Shown: positions 1 to 8,789 of the stretch, piece by piece | Position numbering within the stretch: position 1 is the first letter of the stretch | Layout: each line of letters starts with the position of its first letter | Assembly: GCA_945897435.1 (NCBI GenBank) | Contig: CAMDFJ010000011.1 | Span: 1 to 38,522 of the forward strand | Reading direction: 5' to 3' | Source of the DNA: Candidatus Kuenenia stuttgartensis | Lineage (GTDB): Bacteria > Planctomycetota > Planctomycetia > Pirellulales > UBA1268 | Length of the DNA: 38,522 nt | Made by a program: the position numbers and the translations under genes | The notes under the pieces: generated by a model | The model's database searches: none | Seen by the model: only the letters and a program-made list of their open reading frames with translations | Told to the model about the DNA's origin: nothing

Positions 1-617
1 CAGCGGCCGCTGGGAAGGCAACGCGGCTTGAACGGAGCAGGCGGCTGGGGAACGCCGCCGATGAGTCGGTGCTCTTCCGGGCCCGCGACTGGGCGGAGCT
101 TCGGCCCGAATGGGGGCTGGCGGGCAATGCCGCCTTCGTCATTGCCGACCGCAGCCGAACGATAGGGCTCAACCTCGGTGGCCGCTGTTTCCTCCACGAG
201 TACTGCTCGGCGAAAGACCCCGAGGGAAAGGTGCTCGAGCTGATCATGACCGCCCCGCTGGTCGTGACCAGCTGGATCGGCCTGCAGTATTTTGCCTCCG
301 CCGTCGACAACAAGGCCTTCGGCAGCGGAAGCAAGGTCATCCACGACGTGGTGGGTCAGTTTGGCATCCTTGAGGGGAACGGCGGCGACCTGCGGGTTGG
401 CCTCCCCTGGCAGGCGGTTCACGATGGCACCAAACTGCAGCATGAGCCGCTACGGCTCACGGTTATCATCGAGGCCAGCCGGGAACGCGTTGCCGACATT
501 CTCAATCGGCACTCAGGCGTGCGGGATCTCGTCACCAACAATTGGCTTCGGCTCGTGGTCGAGGATGCGGGAGCCCGCTACCGCTGGACGCCCAAGGCCG
601 ACTGGCAGCTGCTCTGA
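1..617 (+). CDS. dabA: DabA-family inorganic carbon transporter subunit (UPF0753/DUF2309), C-terminal fragment
   Basis: The reading frame is open from the left edge (first full codon at base 3) to a TGA at 615-617, so only about 204 C-terminal residues are present and the start lies outside. The fragment carries the family's closing region: RARDWAEVRP-like, then VDNKAFGSGSKVIHDVVG, EGNGGDLRVGLPWQ and HEPLRLTVIIEA. In known DabAB systems DabA is a peripheral, carbonic-anhydrase-like subunit that works with the NuoL-like membrane protein DabB to accumulate bicarbonate. The zinc-binding residues lie upstream of this fragment and cannot be checked, and no dabB lies in the window. The GTG at 69 is an internal valine, because clear family sequence continues upstream of it. 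Family assignment is secure; the dabA name follows from the family. Confidence 0.85.
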   Translation, partial: AAAGKATRLERSRRLGNAADESVLFRARDWAELRPEWGLAGNAAFVIADRSRTIGLNLGGRCFLHEYCSAKDPEGKVLELIMTAPLVVTSWIGLQYFASAVDNKAFGSGSKVIHDVVGQFGILEGNGGDLRVGLPWQAVHDGTKLQHEPLRLTVIIEASRERVADILNRHSGVRDLVTNNWLRLVVEDAGARYRWTPKADWQLL

Positions 618-714
618 CTCGAGCGATTGACGAATCTTGCGGGACCTGCCGTAGGGACCGGTCCGAGGCCGTATCTTCCAGCCCGGCGACGAAGGCCGCC
701 GGGGTCAGCCACTT

Positions 715-733
715 CAGGCCGCCATGCGGCCTG
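715..733. terminator. Perfect short hairpin between dabA and tRNA-Arg
   Basis: CAGGCCGC, loop CAT, GCGGCCTG forms an 8-bp perfect stem about 100 bases past the dabA stop and about 50 bases past the 3' end of the opposing tRNA-Arg. It sits where two converging transcripts end. No T-run follows on either strand, so a classical intrinsic terminator is not demonstrated. Confidence 0.3.
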
Positions 734-785
734 CTCTGTCACCAGATTCTTGAGCCTCGAGTTCTCCTTCTGGAGAGATGCTCAG

Positions 786-859
<74 letters not shown>

Positions 860-968
860 GCGGTTACCAAGTCTATCAGTGGACGGCAGCCTGAAAAAGG
901 ATGCGGCCTGGAATAAGAAATGCCAGCCGTTGCCGATCGTTGCAGGACAACTGGCAGGCAGTCCGGTT

Positions 969-1988
969 TTAAGCCGACTTCCGCAGCGGCTGGTCGACGG
1001 CGGCCCGCCTGGGTCGGCCGAAGCCGGTGTGTGGCCCGTCGATTCGGATCGTCCGGGGCTCTGCGGCGTCGTCCCGCTGCGTCGCCGCCTGCATCAGCGA
1101 CCGAAGCTGACGATAGCGTTGACCGTAGCTACCGAACTGGATCAGGGCCACGAACCTTCCGGCCAGCATCGGCAGCGTGCCGAACGGGCCGCGGGCGACC
1201 GAATGCCGCACGATCTCGATCAGATGCCGCAGGACTGCAAGCAGGACCGGCTGGCCCGCGATCGACCGCCAGAAGAGCCGCTCCGCATGCAGGCCTGCCA
1301 GAAACGGCCGCTTGCGGCGGCGCTCGGCAGGATGGCCGACGACCAGCGATCCGGATTCGACCACGGCCTTCGTGCGGCTGCGGACGACCGCCACCGCCAT
1401 GTCGGCATCGGCGCAGCTGTCGCCGCAGGCGGTTGCGAAGCCGGGGCCAGCCTCGGTGAGAAACGTCGCCCGCCAGAAGCCGGCTTCCAGGGCAGGGCCG
1501 TGGGCTGCCAGGTCTCCGGTTGCCACGGTGTCGATCGTCGACCTTGAGCGTCGGGGGGCGACCGCGAGCCGCCGGCCACCCGGAGTGCAGCGGATCCCTG
1601 CGGCCACGACCGTCCTGCGGTCGGCGGCCACGGTCAGCGGCACGACAGCCGAGGTCTCACGATCGTCGAAGTGCACGAGCGCGGCGTCGGCCCAGCCCTC
1701 GGTGGCCTGCCATCCCGCGGCGAGAATGTGGATCACCTCTCCACGGCTGGAGGCGACGCCGAGGTTCGCGCAGGCCACCATGCTCGATCCCTTCGGCGCC
1801 TGGACGAACCGCACCTCCTCGCGGATGTTCCACGGATCGCCATAGTCGCAGCCGAGGGCGACGACGATCTCGCAGTCGTGCGGGCGGTTTTCAAGAATGC
1901 TGACGAGCGTCTCTTCGAGCGCTGCCGTGTCGGACGGCGTCGGCACGACGATAGACAGGATCGGCCGCTGCTGCAGCTCTGAAGACAT
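969..1988 (-). CDS. Glycosyltransferase family 2-like protein lacking the DxD motif
   Basis: The protein has 339 residues from the ATG at 1988. GGGGGGA lies about 6 bases upstream, and the longer open frame beyond it is low-quality arginine-rich sequence. It opens with SIVVPTPSDTAALEETLVSILEN, the usual first strand and helix of GT-A family 2 enzymes, followed by CEIVVALG and VACANLGVASSRGEVIHIL. At the position where GT2 enzymes carry the metal-binding DxD, this protein reads LAAGWQ, so nucleotide-sugar transfer is doubtful. The second half is basic and has no recognised domain (RSRTKAVVESGSLVVGHPAERRRKRPFLAGLHAERLFW resembles end segments of GT2-like proteins). It may be a divergent enzyme or a non-catalytic sugar-binding relative. 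The small gene upstream runs in the same direction, 116 bases away. Confidence 0.6.
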   Translation of the reverse strand: MSSELQQRPILSIVVPTPSDTAALEETLVSILENRPHDCEIVVALGCDYGDPWNIREEVRFVQAPKGSSMVACANLGVASSRGEVIHILAAGWQATEGWADAALVHFDDRETSAVVPLTVAADRRTVVAAGIRCTPGGRRLAVAPRRSRSTIDTVATGDLAAHGPALEAGFWRATFLTEAGPGFATACGDSCADADMAVAVVRSRTKAVVESGSLVVGHPAERRRKRPFLAGLHAERLFWRSIAGQPVLLAVLRHLIEIVRHSVARGPFGTLPMLAGRFVALIQFGSYGQRYRQLRSLMQAATQRDDAAEPRTIRIDGPHTGFGRPRRAAVDQPLRKSA

Positions 1989-2104
1989 GATCATCCCCCC
2001 AAACGTTGCCCCGCCGTAGACGGACACGGCGCAGACTGTCCCCGCCATCGCTCTTCGGATCGGCCTCAGCCCGGCCGGATCGGGGCCGGGGCGAACGCCT
2101 CGTG

Positions 2105-2374
2105 TCAGGCCGCAGCCCGCATCGGCTGCAGTTCTGTGAACAGGTTCACGGTCTGCAGCATCTCGCCTTCCGCGTCGTAGAACTGCAGCACGCCCACGTC
2201 GATCAGCCACATCGCGAACATGTCGGCCACGCGGTAGCAGCGGGCCACACACCTGCCCCGATCGATGCGGATGTTCTCCTGAACGTCGGCGACGTCGATC
2301 GCCTCCGCGCCCAGATCGAGAAAATACCGCGTGACGAGATGCCGAACGTCGGCGGCGTGCATCTGCAAACGCAT
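2105..2374 (-). CDS. Small conserved-looking hypothetical protein
   Basis: The 89-residue frame starts at the ATG at 2374, chosen because AGGAGG lies 8 bases upstream; this is one of the best ribosome binding sites in the window. The product is mixed alpha/beta without membrane segment or signal peptide (MRLQMHAADVRHLVTRYF, then RIDRGRCVARCYRVADMFAMWLIDVG and LQFYDAEGEMLQTVNLF). The second half resembles a strand-rich fold ending in a hydrophobic strand. I do not recognise the family. It lies upstream of, and co-directional with, the GT2-like gene. The strong ribosome binding site and balanced composition argue that it is a real gene, not a shadow frame. Confidence 0.6.
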   Translation of the reverse strand: MRLQMHAADVRHLVTRYFLDLGAEAIDVADVQENIRIDRGRCVARCYRVADMFAMWLIDVGVLQFYDAEGEMLQTVNLFTELQPMRAAA

Positions 2375-2617
2375 TTGGGCAACCTCCTGTTGCGAACTTG
2401 GCGAGCGACTTCCTGTCGATCGGGCGGAAACCTTACCGAGGACCATCCAGCGACGGTAGGCGACTTTCCGCACCCGACCTTCACCTGATCTTTCAACCAC
2501 CTAGGAATGGAATCGGCCGGAATCGTCTGCCGGGTGAGCGTCGCTTCGGGAGTCTTTCCAACCCTCAAGCCCCGACGCCCTTCCCCACGTTGCCCGGTCG
2601 GGCCAATCGGCACACGT

Positions 2618-3406
2618 TCACAAACGCCTGGTCCAGTCGGCGTCGGCATAGCGGTCGCGGACTAGGCGGGCGACGCGGTCTCTGGGCCAGACGCTGCGGG
2701 TCGGGGCCGCGGCGAAAGACTCGCGGACGAGCGTTTCCAGCCTCGACCGCCCGAGGCCAAGGTTGGCGAGAAACTCGCCATGTGGCCTTCGGGCCCGATA
2801 GCCGGGCTCGCGAGGCGGATGGCGGAGGACACGGGAGATGAGGGGAATGTCGAAGGCGTCGAGAAGCGTGCCGTGGTAGAGCGCCGCGTGTCGTCGAACC
2901 CGGAGGGCGTTGCCGGAGCACTTCCTCTGGGCCGAGCCGTCTACGAGCACGAGATCGCTCGAGCCGAGGCGTTCGACGGTTCGGCCGCCGTCGGCGACCG
3001 CCTGATTGAGCTGCCAGCGGAGCGGTTCCAGCATGCCGGCATGGATCTGATCGATCGGCGGCGAGCCCGAGGGGTGGGGCACGACCACCGACCACATCAG
3101 GCAGCCGGGCCCGAGCAGGACGGTCAGGCCGCCGCTCGGCCTGCGCACGATCCGAACGCCGAGTTCGCCGCAGGCCGCCTCATCGACCTCGTCGGCGATC
3201 CGACTCGACGACCCGACCACAACGACAGGGGCCTCCGCCATCCAGGTGCGAACCACGGGCCTGACCGTCAGGCCCTCGTGGGCCTCCTCGAGCAACGCCT
3301 CATCGAGGGCCAGGTTCTCCTCGACGGTCGGTAATTCGATGGCCATCCACTCGGCCGCAGGCGGCGTTTGGGAGATCGGCCCCGAAAATGTTCCTGCGCT
3401 CTCCAT
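2618..3406 (-). CDS. Lipoate-protein ligase A family protein (BPL/LPL catalytic fold)
   Basis: The 262-residue product matches the lipoyl/octanoyl transfer fold: an N-terminal ENLALDEALLEEA helix, RTWMAEAPVVVVGSSSR, VRIVRRPSGG (residues 84-93), then KCSGNALRVRRHAALYHGTLL (from K162). That lysine and the SGNA turn align with the substrate-contacting lysine loop of LplA. The usual GGGAVYHD stretch after the double arginine is replaced by GGLTVLLGPG, so substrate detail may differ. Family members attach lipoate or octanoate to E2 and GcvH subunits in the cytoplasm; no such target gene is nearby. An internal ATG at 3346 is an alternative start; neither start has a strong ribosome binding site. 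It is divergent from the HEAT-like gene. Confidence 0.75.
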   Translation of the reverse strand: MESAGTFSGPISQTPPAAEWMAIELPTVEENLALDEALLEEAHEGLTVRPVVRTWMAEAPVVVVGSSSRIADEVDEAACGELGVRIVRRPSGGLTVLLGPGCLMWSVVVPHPSGSPPIDQIHAGMLEPLRWQLNQAVADGGRTVERLGSSDLVLVDGSAQRKCSGNALRVRRHAALYHGTLLDAFDIPLISRVLRHPPREPGYRARRPHGEFLANLGLGRSRLETLVRESFAAAPTRSVWPRDRVARLVRDRYADADWTRRL

Positions 3407-3615
3407 TCCCGGACATCAGCCGGCTTCATGCCGGTGCCTTTGCCATCGCGTGCCGACCCGCAGGGGCCGGGACTTGCCAATCTATCCTCCGCCCAGACCC
3501 TTCCGCCGACAACTCCCGGCCAGCCGCCGAGAGGTTGCTACACTTCACCCAGCCTGCGGCCGCTGGCCTGTCGACCCCCGACCACCCTTCAACCACCGAA
3601 CACCCACTCCCGAAA

Positions 3616-4608
3616 ATGGCAGATACTCCCCGGCGTTCGCTCTCGCCGAACGACTCGCTTCCGCCGGTCGAACCGCCGAGCGCCGCATTCCTGGTGCAAC
3701 TGTTTCTCGTTCCGGGTTTGATCGTCGCGATCATCGTCTGCGTCTGGCTGGCGTTCCACTGGCTGGCCCATCTGGGCAACGACCCGCAGGCCTACGTCCG
3801 CACCCTGCGTCGCGACAACGAGGGCCGCTGGCAGGCCGCCCTGAACCTGGCCAACGATCTGCGAGGCCCTGCCGGAGGACCGCTGAAGTCGGATGCACCA
3901 TTGGCGGTGGAACTAGGCCGGATCCTCTCCGACGAGGCAAAGAGCGGGCGCACCGGCGAACAGTCGCAGACGCTGAGGGTCTATCTCTGCAGGGCGTTGG
4001 GCGAGTTTTCGATTCCAGACGCTGCCGGGCCGCTCGTCGAACAGGCCGGCAACCTGAACGATCCGCAGACGGCCCGGGCCGCCGTCGAAGCCCTCTCCGT
4101 GCTGCAGGCCAATCTTGCAGCCGCAGGCCGGTCGGCCGGCGATCCGGCTGGCATCACGGCCGCGGTGATCGGGGCTTCGAAGAGCGACGACCTGCAGCTG
4201 CGGTCGGCCGCGGCCTTCACGCTGGGAGTCGTCGGCGGCGCTGGCGCAGTCGAAAGGCTCACCGAACTGGCTGCCGACCCGGCCGACGATGTCCGCTACA
4301 ACGCCGCGCTCGGCCTCGCCCGACAGGGACGCGCCGAGGCGGTCGACGGGCTCTGCGAGATGCTTGCGCTCGAGGATCTGCCTCCGGCCGCGGCGGCCGA
4401 TGTTGCCGCCCAGTCGCAGCGGTACAAGCGGGCGCTGGTCGTGGTCAACGCGTTGAGGGGCGTCGCCCTGCTCGTCGATGCAACCCACGAACCGCCCCCG
4501 AAGTCCCTGCTCGAAAGGGTGCAGGCCACTGCCGATGACCCCGTCACCGACGTCCGGTCGAGCGCCGCTGCACTGCTCAAGAAGATCGAGCGACTCTCGG
4601 CCCCCTGA
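3616..4608 (+). CDS. Membrane-anchored HEAT-repeat-like protein
   Basis: The protein has 330 residues from the ATG at 3616; the frame is open far upstream but that part reads as non-coding. A proline-rich N-terminus (residues 1-24) precedes one strong membrane segment at about 25-52 (FLVQLFLVPGLIVAIIVCVW). After it come several alpha-helical pairs of HEAT or PBS-lyase type, for example RSAAAFTLGVVGGAGAVERLTELAADPADDVRYNAALGLA and DVRSSAAALLKKIERL near the C-terminus. Such repeats usually form protein-binding solenoids; the orientation suggests a short cytoplasmic head, one membrane pass and a long soluble solenoid, but the side of the membrane cannot be decided. No catalytic motif is visible. 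The gene converges on the AroE-like gene with only 23 bases between. Confidence 0.7.
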   Translation: MADTPRRSLSPNDSLPPVEPPSAAFLVQLFLVPGLIVAIIVCVWLAFHWLAHLGNDPQAYVRTLRRDNEGRWQAALNLANDLRGPAGGPLKSDAPLAVELGRILSDEAKSGRTGEQSQTLRVYLCRALGEFSIPDAAGPLVEQAGNLNDPQTARAAVEALSVLQANLAAAGRSAGDPAGITAAVIGASKSDDLQLRSAAAFTLGVVGGAGAVERLTELAADPADDVRYNAALGLARQGRAEAVDGLCEMLALEDLPPAAAADVAAQSQRYKRALVVVNALRGVALLVDATHEPPPKSLLERVQATADDPVTDVRSSAAALLKKIERLSAP

Positions 4609-4631
4609 CTCCCTCTCCGGAATCGGTCCGC

Positions 4632-5465
4632 TCACGACAGGTATTCGTCGAGCGCCTCGCGGAGCATGTCGGTGTCGACCTCCACGCCCGTGAGGGTCTG
4701 AAAGTCGATCGCTGTCTTGGCGGAGTGGATGTCGAGCCCGTCGATCGTGCAGGCACCTTGTCGGACCGCTGCCGCGATCATCGGCGAGGGCTGAGGCACG
4801 AGGGCGAAGTCGGCCACGACGAGATCGTTGCGGATCCCCAGGCACTCGACGGCCGGCTTCGGGCCTTCGGTGGGAATTGCCGAGACGACGATGCCAACCC
4901 GTTCGGGGATTTCGATTGCCGACTGCCAGGGGATCGCAACGGCCTCGCTGGTATCGAGTCTGGCGATCGCTTCGACGAGAGCCGCGGCCCGATCGACATC
5001 CCTGTCGCAGACGACGATCTCGGTGACGCCGGCGAGGGCAAATTCGAGTGCCGTGGCCCGGCCGGCCGCGCCGGCGCCGAGGATCAGCACCCGCGCTCCG
5101 GCGGGATCGACGTGCGATCGCACGGCCTCCAGAGCCCCGCGGCCGTCTGTCATGTGGGCGAAGAGCCCTGAAGGCTGGCGTTCGATCAGGCTGGCAGCCA
5201 GGGAAAACGAGGCCGCAGGTGAGGCTGCATCGACGAGCGGCAGGGCCGCCGCCCGTAGCGGTCCCCAGAGCACGCAGCCCCGAAAGCCCATCGCCCGCAC
5301 TCCCGCGATGGCATCGGCCAGTCGGACAGGCTCGACCTCAAGCGTCAGAAAACGCCAGTCGAGCCCCGCTGCCTCGAGCCCGCGCTCATGCAGATACTGG
5401 GCCGGATTGCCGGCCGCCGGAGCCCCCAGAAGGGCGATGATCTCCTGCAGGGCAGGGCTCGTCAT
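4632..5465 (-). CDS. AroE-like (shikimate dehydrogenase family) protein with altered active site
   Basis: The 277-residue, full-length product has the two-domain AroE layout. The Rossmann half is clear: VLILGAGAAGRATALEFALAG (126-146) and VVSAIPTEG. The substrate half follows the family pattern, with GFRG at 60-63, proline 69, aspartate 79 and TDGRG at 106-110. Key positions differ: the catalytic lysine (in the canonical NVTxPxK stretch) is arginine 71, the canonical asparagine and threonine before it are valine and tryptophan, the AVNT motif reads SLAA, and the late glutamine motif reads GLDIHSAK. The NADP-selecting NRT segment is CDRD, which would favour NAD. It may act on a different polyol acid, or be regulatory. 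It probably shares an operon with the TPR gene 28 bases upstream. Confidence 0.7.
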   Translation of the reverse strand: MTSPALQEIIALLGAPAAGNPAQYLHERGLEAAGLDWRFLTLEVEPVRLADAIAGVRAMGFRGCVLWGPLRAAALPLVDAASPAASFSLAASLIERQPSGLFAHMTDGRGALEAVRSHVDPAGARVLILGAGAAGRATALEFALAGVTEIVVCDRDVDRAAALVEAIARLDTSEAVAIPWQSAIEIPERVGIVVSAIPTEGPKPAVECLGIRNDLVVADFALVPQPSPMIAAAVRQGACTIDGLDIHSAKTAIDFQTLTGVEVDTDMLREALDEYLS

Positions 5466-5493
5466 GGGAAGGGATCCGGACGGTCGGTGCGGC

Positions 5494-6057
5494 TCAGACC
5501 GTCACGGTCGTCACGGCGACGAACCGCGGATCGGCGCGGATCGGGTCGAAGTCGGGTTCGACCTCGGTCAGATCGCGGAACCGGCCATCCATCGAGATCG
5601 CGCGGGTGAGGTGCTCGACGGCAGCCTGCACGTCGCCATCGAGTGACAGATAGCAGGCCAGATTGTAGTGGAAGATCGGCTGCTCAGGTGCGGCGGCCAG
5701 CCCCTTGCGGAGAATCTCGATCGCCTCGTCGAGCCGGTCGAGCCGCTTGAGGCACCATCCAAGACCGAGCCAGGCCTCCAGTCGCTCTGGCTCCATTTCG
5801 GTCACGGCCGAGAGCGGAACCGTCGCCTCCTGCCAGCGGCCGAGGGCCCGCAGGGCTTCGCCTTCAAGCACCCTGGCATCAGCCTGAGACCGAGTCGGCT
5901 CGGGGAGTTCGTCGAGGGTTCGAAGAACCCGTTCGAGAAGCCGCACGGCCGAATCGGGCAGGGGTCGCCCTGCTTCGACGAGGAGTTCGGCAAGTTCGAT
6001 CGAACCAGCGGCCTGCCGCAGGATGGCCTGACGGCGAACCCTCGACATGGCGGTCAT
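5494..6057 (-). CDS. Tetratricopeptide repeat protein
   Basis: The 187-residue protein begins at the ATG at 6057, preceded by GGAGG six bases upstream; the next ATG at 6048 is too far from that site. Residues from about 60 to 150 form at least three TPR units: ARVLEGEALRALGRWQEATVPLSAV, EAWLGLGWCLKRLDRLDEAIEILRKG and PIFHYNLACYLSLDGDVQAAVEHLTRA. The C-terminus ends in EVEPDFDPIRADPRFVAV, a short tail often following TPRs. There is no signal peptide, so it is probably cytoplasmic and protein-binding. It lies directly upstream of the AroE-like gene in the same direction, so they are probably co-transcribed, but nothing in the sequence says what it binds. Confidence 0.8.
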   Translation of the reverse strand: MTAMSRVRRQAILRQAAGSIELAELLVEAGRPLPDSAVRLLERVLRTLDELPEPTRSQADARVLEGEALRALGRWQEATVPLSAVTEMEPERLEAWLGLGWCLKRLDRLDEAIEILRKGLAAAPEQPIFHYNLACYLSLDGDVQAAVEHLTRAISMDGRFRDLTEVEPDFDPIRADPRFVAVTTVTV

Positions 6058-6311
6058 CGCGAACCTCCGCGGTGCAAGCCCCCGAAACGACAGCCGCGGA
6101 TCCCCGCCGCGGTCCGCTGCCGAATGGGTACCAATGTTTTATACGCAGCAGCCCGTGACTTGGTTCCGGATGCCGAAAAAATCGGATTTCCCAGGGTTTT
6201 GGAGGTTTTTAGCATTTCCGCCACGAATTTCCGGACAAACCGCCACTCCTTTCATTGGAGCCGTCGAAGACCTCTTCCACCCCAACCATGTCCCCCCCGG
6301 GAGACTTCCCG

Positions 6312-8603
6312 ATGCGTCTGACCGTCCGAACCCTGCTCGCCTGGCTCGACAACGTCCTGCCGGCCGACGAACAGCACGAACTCGGCGACAAGGTGGCCGC
6401 CAGCGCCGCAGCCCAGCAGCTCGTAGAACGAATTCGGAGGGTGGTCGAGAGGCCGACCGTGCCGGCGCCACGGGTTGATGGAAAGGGACTGGCCAGGGAC
6501 GCAAACTCGGTCGCCTGCTTTCTCGACAACACGCTCGAGCACGACCGGCTCGAGGAATTCGAGCGGGTGCTGATCGAGTCGGACATGCACCTGGCAGAAG
6601 TGGCCGCCTGCCACCAGCTGATCGCGACGTTTGCCGAGGATCCGCTCTCCACCATGCCGCTCGACGAAGAACGTCGTGCCCGGCTGCTGGCAGCGATGCA
6701 GCATCGCCTGGCAGTCCGGTTTGCGGCCGTTGAACGCGAGGAGCAGGTTGCCAATGCCCAGGCGGTCGGTGCCGCGCTGCAGTCGACCGCCGCTGCCGGC
6801 GGGAACGACGCCAGAGGGTTTGGGGATCAGATCGACACGGTGCTCATCGATCGCCGGGTTCCAGGTGCGGCCTCCGCAGGCAGCCAACGGCGATCCTCGA
6901 TGGCGTCCTGGGCCTCGGCGTTGGCGGCGCTCATGCTGCTCCTGCTGCTCGGGGGATTGCTCTACCGTTCGCTCGCCGGTCGGCGGGATGCGACCGCGGC
7001 AGCAAAGGCCGCTGTGGCGAATCCTGCCGAGGTGGCGGCTGCCGCCGCGACTGTGCCGCCCGAGGTGGTCAGTGAGCCGCCGACCGAGCCGCCGACCGAA
7101 CAGCCTGCGGCAGCGGTATCACCAGAGCCGGCGACAGCGGCGACTCCGGAGCCGACTCCAGAGCCAGTGGAAATTGCGGTCGACGAAGGCATGGTCGCCG
7201 AGTCCCCGCCGACCGCTGCTCCTGCTCCTGCTCCTGCTCCTTCGACCGACATGCCGCGGGTGCCGCAGGGCGATGCCCTGGCGATCGCGGCCCCTCTTCT
7301 GCCCGCTCCGCCATCACCACCGGCCGCGGGAGTTCCGAGTGGTCAAACGCCGCAGCCCACAACGCCATTCGATCCGCCGTCGTCACCGGAACCAACTCCC
7401 GCCCCAGCCATTGGATTCGTGGCCAACGGCGGCATGCTGCTGCACAGGGTCGTGCTGCCGGCCGTCGCCGGAGCGGCAGCGCGAGCGGTCTGGGTGCCAT
7501 TCGCCCCTGAGGCGGCCCTGGAACCGCGGGAGGAGGTACTCGTTCCGGCGGGTGCCTATCCAGAGGTCAGCCTGGGGGGCGTGACGATCCGTCCGCTTCC
7601 GGCGACCCGGGCGACGTTGACCGTCGATCCGGATGGCACGCCGCGGATTGAGATCGCCTTCGGCCGGGTCGTTGCCCGTGCGAGTCGGGGCGATGCCCGT
7701 CTGGGCGTGATCGCCGGCGGGCTGTCAGGCACGATCATGGCGGGGCTGCTCGCGCCGGTCGCGATCGGGGTCGAACTCGATCGACCGCCAGGCAGCGACC
7801 CGACGCTCGATCCGGCACGGGTTCGGGCGGGGATCACGACCGCCGCCGGTGGCATCGTCTGGAAGCAATCGGCTGTCGACGGGGAGATGCTCGCGGGGAT
7901 CGGTCCCGAGGGCATGCTCGATGCCCGACAGTCGATCCTCTGGGACGGGGCGAAGCCGCGGGTTGCCGCTGTCGTTCGCCTGCCGGCGCCACCGAGTTGG
8001 CTCGAGTCGTTCCCCCAGAGTGATCGCGTCGAGCGCGGGGCCGGCGAGGCGCTCGCGGCACGGATCGCCTCCGGCACGCCCTTCGATCGGGCACTTCGCG
8101 AGATGTCGTCTGACCGCCGTGCCGAGAACCGGATGCTCGCCGCCAGCACGCTGGGGATGCTCGGAGAATACGACGAGCTCGTGGAACTGCTGGGGAGCGA
8201 GGGGGCGGGGCGGAAGCTCGAAAATCGCCAGTGGCTCTCGCTCGAGGGGGCGACCGTGCCGCTGGCCCTGGCACGGGGGGAGATGTCGGCCGGCCGGCTC
8301 CACGAGACCTTCGATCGCATCGGCCCTCCAGGCCGAGGAGAGCTCCTGTTCCGGATGGCCTGCGGCTTCAGCGACGAACAGCTCGCCGCCGGTGCCGATG
8401 CCGAGCTCGTCGCGGCGCTCGAGGACAGCTCGCTTGTCGTGCGGCGGTATGCCTTCAAGTGCCTCTGCGAGATCGTCGGGCCCTCGGCGGCCGACAAGGC
8501 GAAATACCGTCCGGACGGTCTGCCGGAACTCCGTCAGGAGGGGGTCAGCTGGTGGCGCAGCCAGCAGGAAAAAGCCGCCATCCGCTGGCTGGAACGGCGA
8601 TGA
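6312..8603 (+). CDS. Large single-pass membrane protein with duplicated anti-sigma-like N-terminus
   Basis: The protein has 763 residues from the ATG at 6312, with GGGAGA about seven bases upstream. Two similar helical units open it: LLAWLDNVLPADEQHELGDK (8-27) and ACFLDNTLEHDRLEEFERVL (68-87), each followed by a helix ending in a hydrophobic pair. This layout is reminiscent of zinc-free anti-sigma domains. One membrane helix lies at about 200-218 (SALAALMLLLLLGGLLY), then a long proline/alanine/glutamate spacer to about 380 including an AP run. The rest is soluble: a strand-rich middle (VSLGGVTIRPLPATRATLTVD) and a C-terminal helical-repeat region (from about 600). I do not recognise a catalytic site. 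The topology predicts a cytoplasmic sensor-like head and a long periplasmic part. An envelope-sensing role is inference only. Confidence 0.7.
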   Translation: MRLTVRTLLAWLDNVLPADEQHELGDKVAASAAAQQLVERIRRVVERPTVPAPRVDGKGLARDANSVACFLDNTLEHDRLEEFERVLIESDMHLAEVAACHQLIATFAEDPLSTMPLDEERRARLLAAMQHRLAVRFAAVEREEQVANAQAVGAALQSTAAAGGNDARGFGDQIDTVLIDRRVPGAASAGSQRRSSMASWASALAALMLLLLLGGLLYRSLAGRRDATAAAKAAVANPAEVAAAAATVPPEVVSEPPTEPPTEQPAAAVSPEPATAATPEPTPEPVEIAVDEGMVAESPPTAAPAPAPAPSTDMPRVPQGDALAIAAPLLPAPPSPPAAGVPSGQTPQPTTPFDPPSSPEPTPAPAIGFVANGGMLLHRVVLPAVAGAAARAVWVPFAPEAALEPREEVLVPAGAYPEVSLGGVTIRPLPATRATLTVDPDGTPRIEIAFGRVVARASRGDARLGVIAGGLSGTIMAGLLAPVAIGVELDRPPGSDPTLDPARVRAGITTAAGGIVWKQSAVDGEMLAGIGPEGMLDARQSILWDGAKPRVAAVVRLPAPPSWLESFPQSDRVERGAGEALAARIASGTPFDRALREMSSDRRAENRMLAASTLGMLGEYDELVELLGSEGAGRKLENRQWLSLEGATVPLALARGEMSAGRLHETFDRIGPPGRGELLFRMACGFSDEQLAAGADAELVAALEDSSLVVRRYAFKCLCEIVGPSAADKAKYRPDGLPELRQEGVSWWRSQQEKAAIRWLERR

Positions 8604-8646
8604 GAACCCCGTTTTTCGCTCCCGCGGGCCGCGGCATGCAGGTGGT

Positions 8647-8676
8647 TTGTCGAAGCTCTGGAGTGGGTGATATGCT
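8647..8676 (+). promoter_or_regulatory. Possible sigma70-type promoter for hpf-ptsN
   Basis: TTGTCG (8647-8652) and TATGCT (8671-8676) are separated by 18 bases and lie about 110 bases before the hpf start, in the spacer after the large membrane protein. Each hexamer matches four of six consensus positions or fewer, so this is a weak prediction. Confidence 0.25.
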
Positions 8677-8789
8677 CCAGGGAAGTCGCTCATCGATCAC
8701 TCATGGGCTCGGGCGGATCGGCCAACGCCGGGTCTGTTCCCCGTGCCGATCGAACCCTGTTTCGCCCTCGTGAAAGGATTGGGTCTACG

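Noticed and set aside
7218-7241. Four tandem GCTCCT units inside the large membrane protein gene
   Set aside because: In frame and encoding an Ala-Pro run in a proline-rich spacer; unit length of six cannot shift the frame, so phase variation is unlikely.
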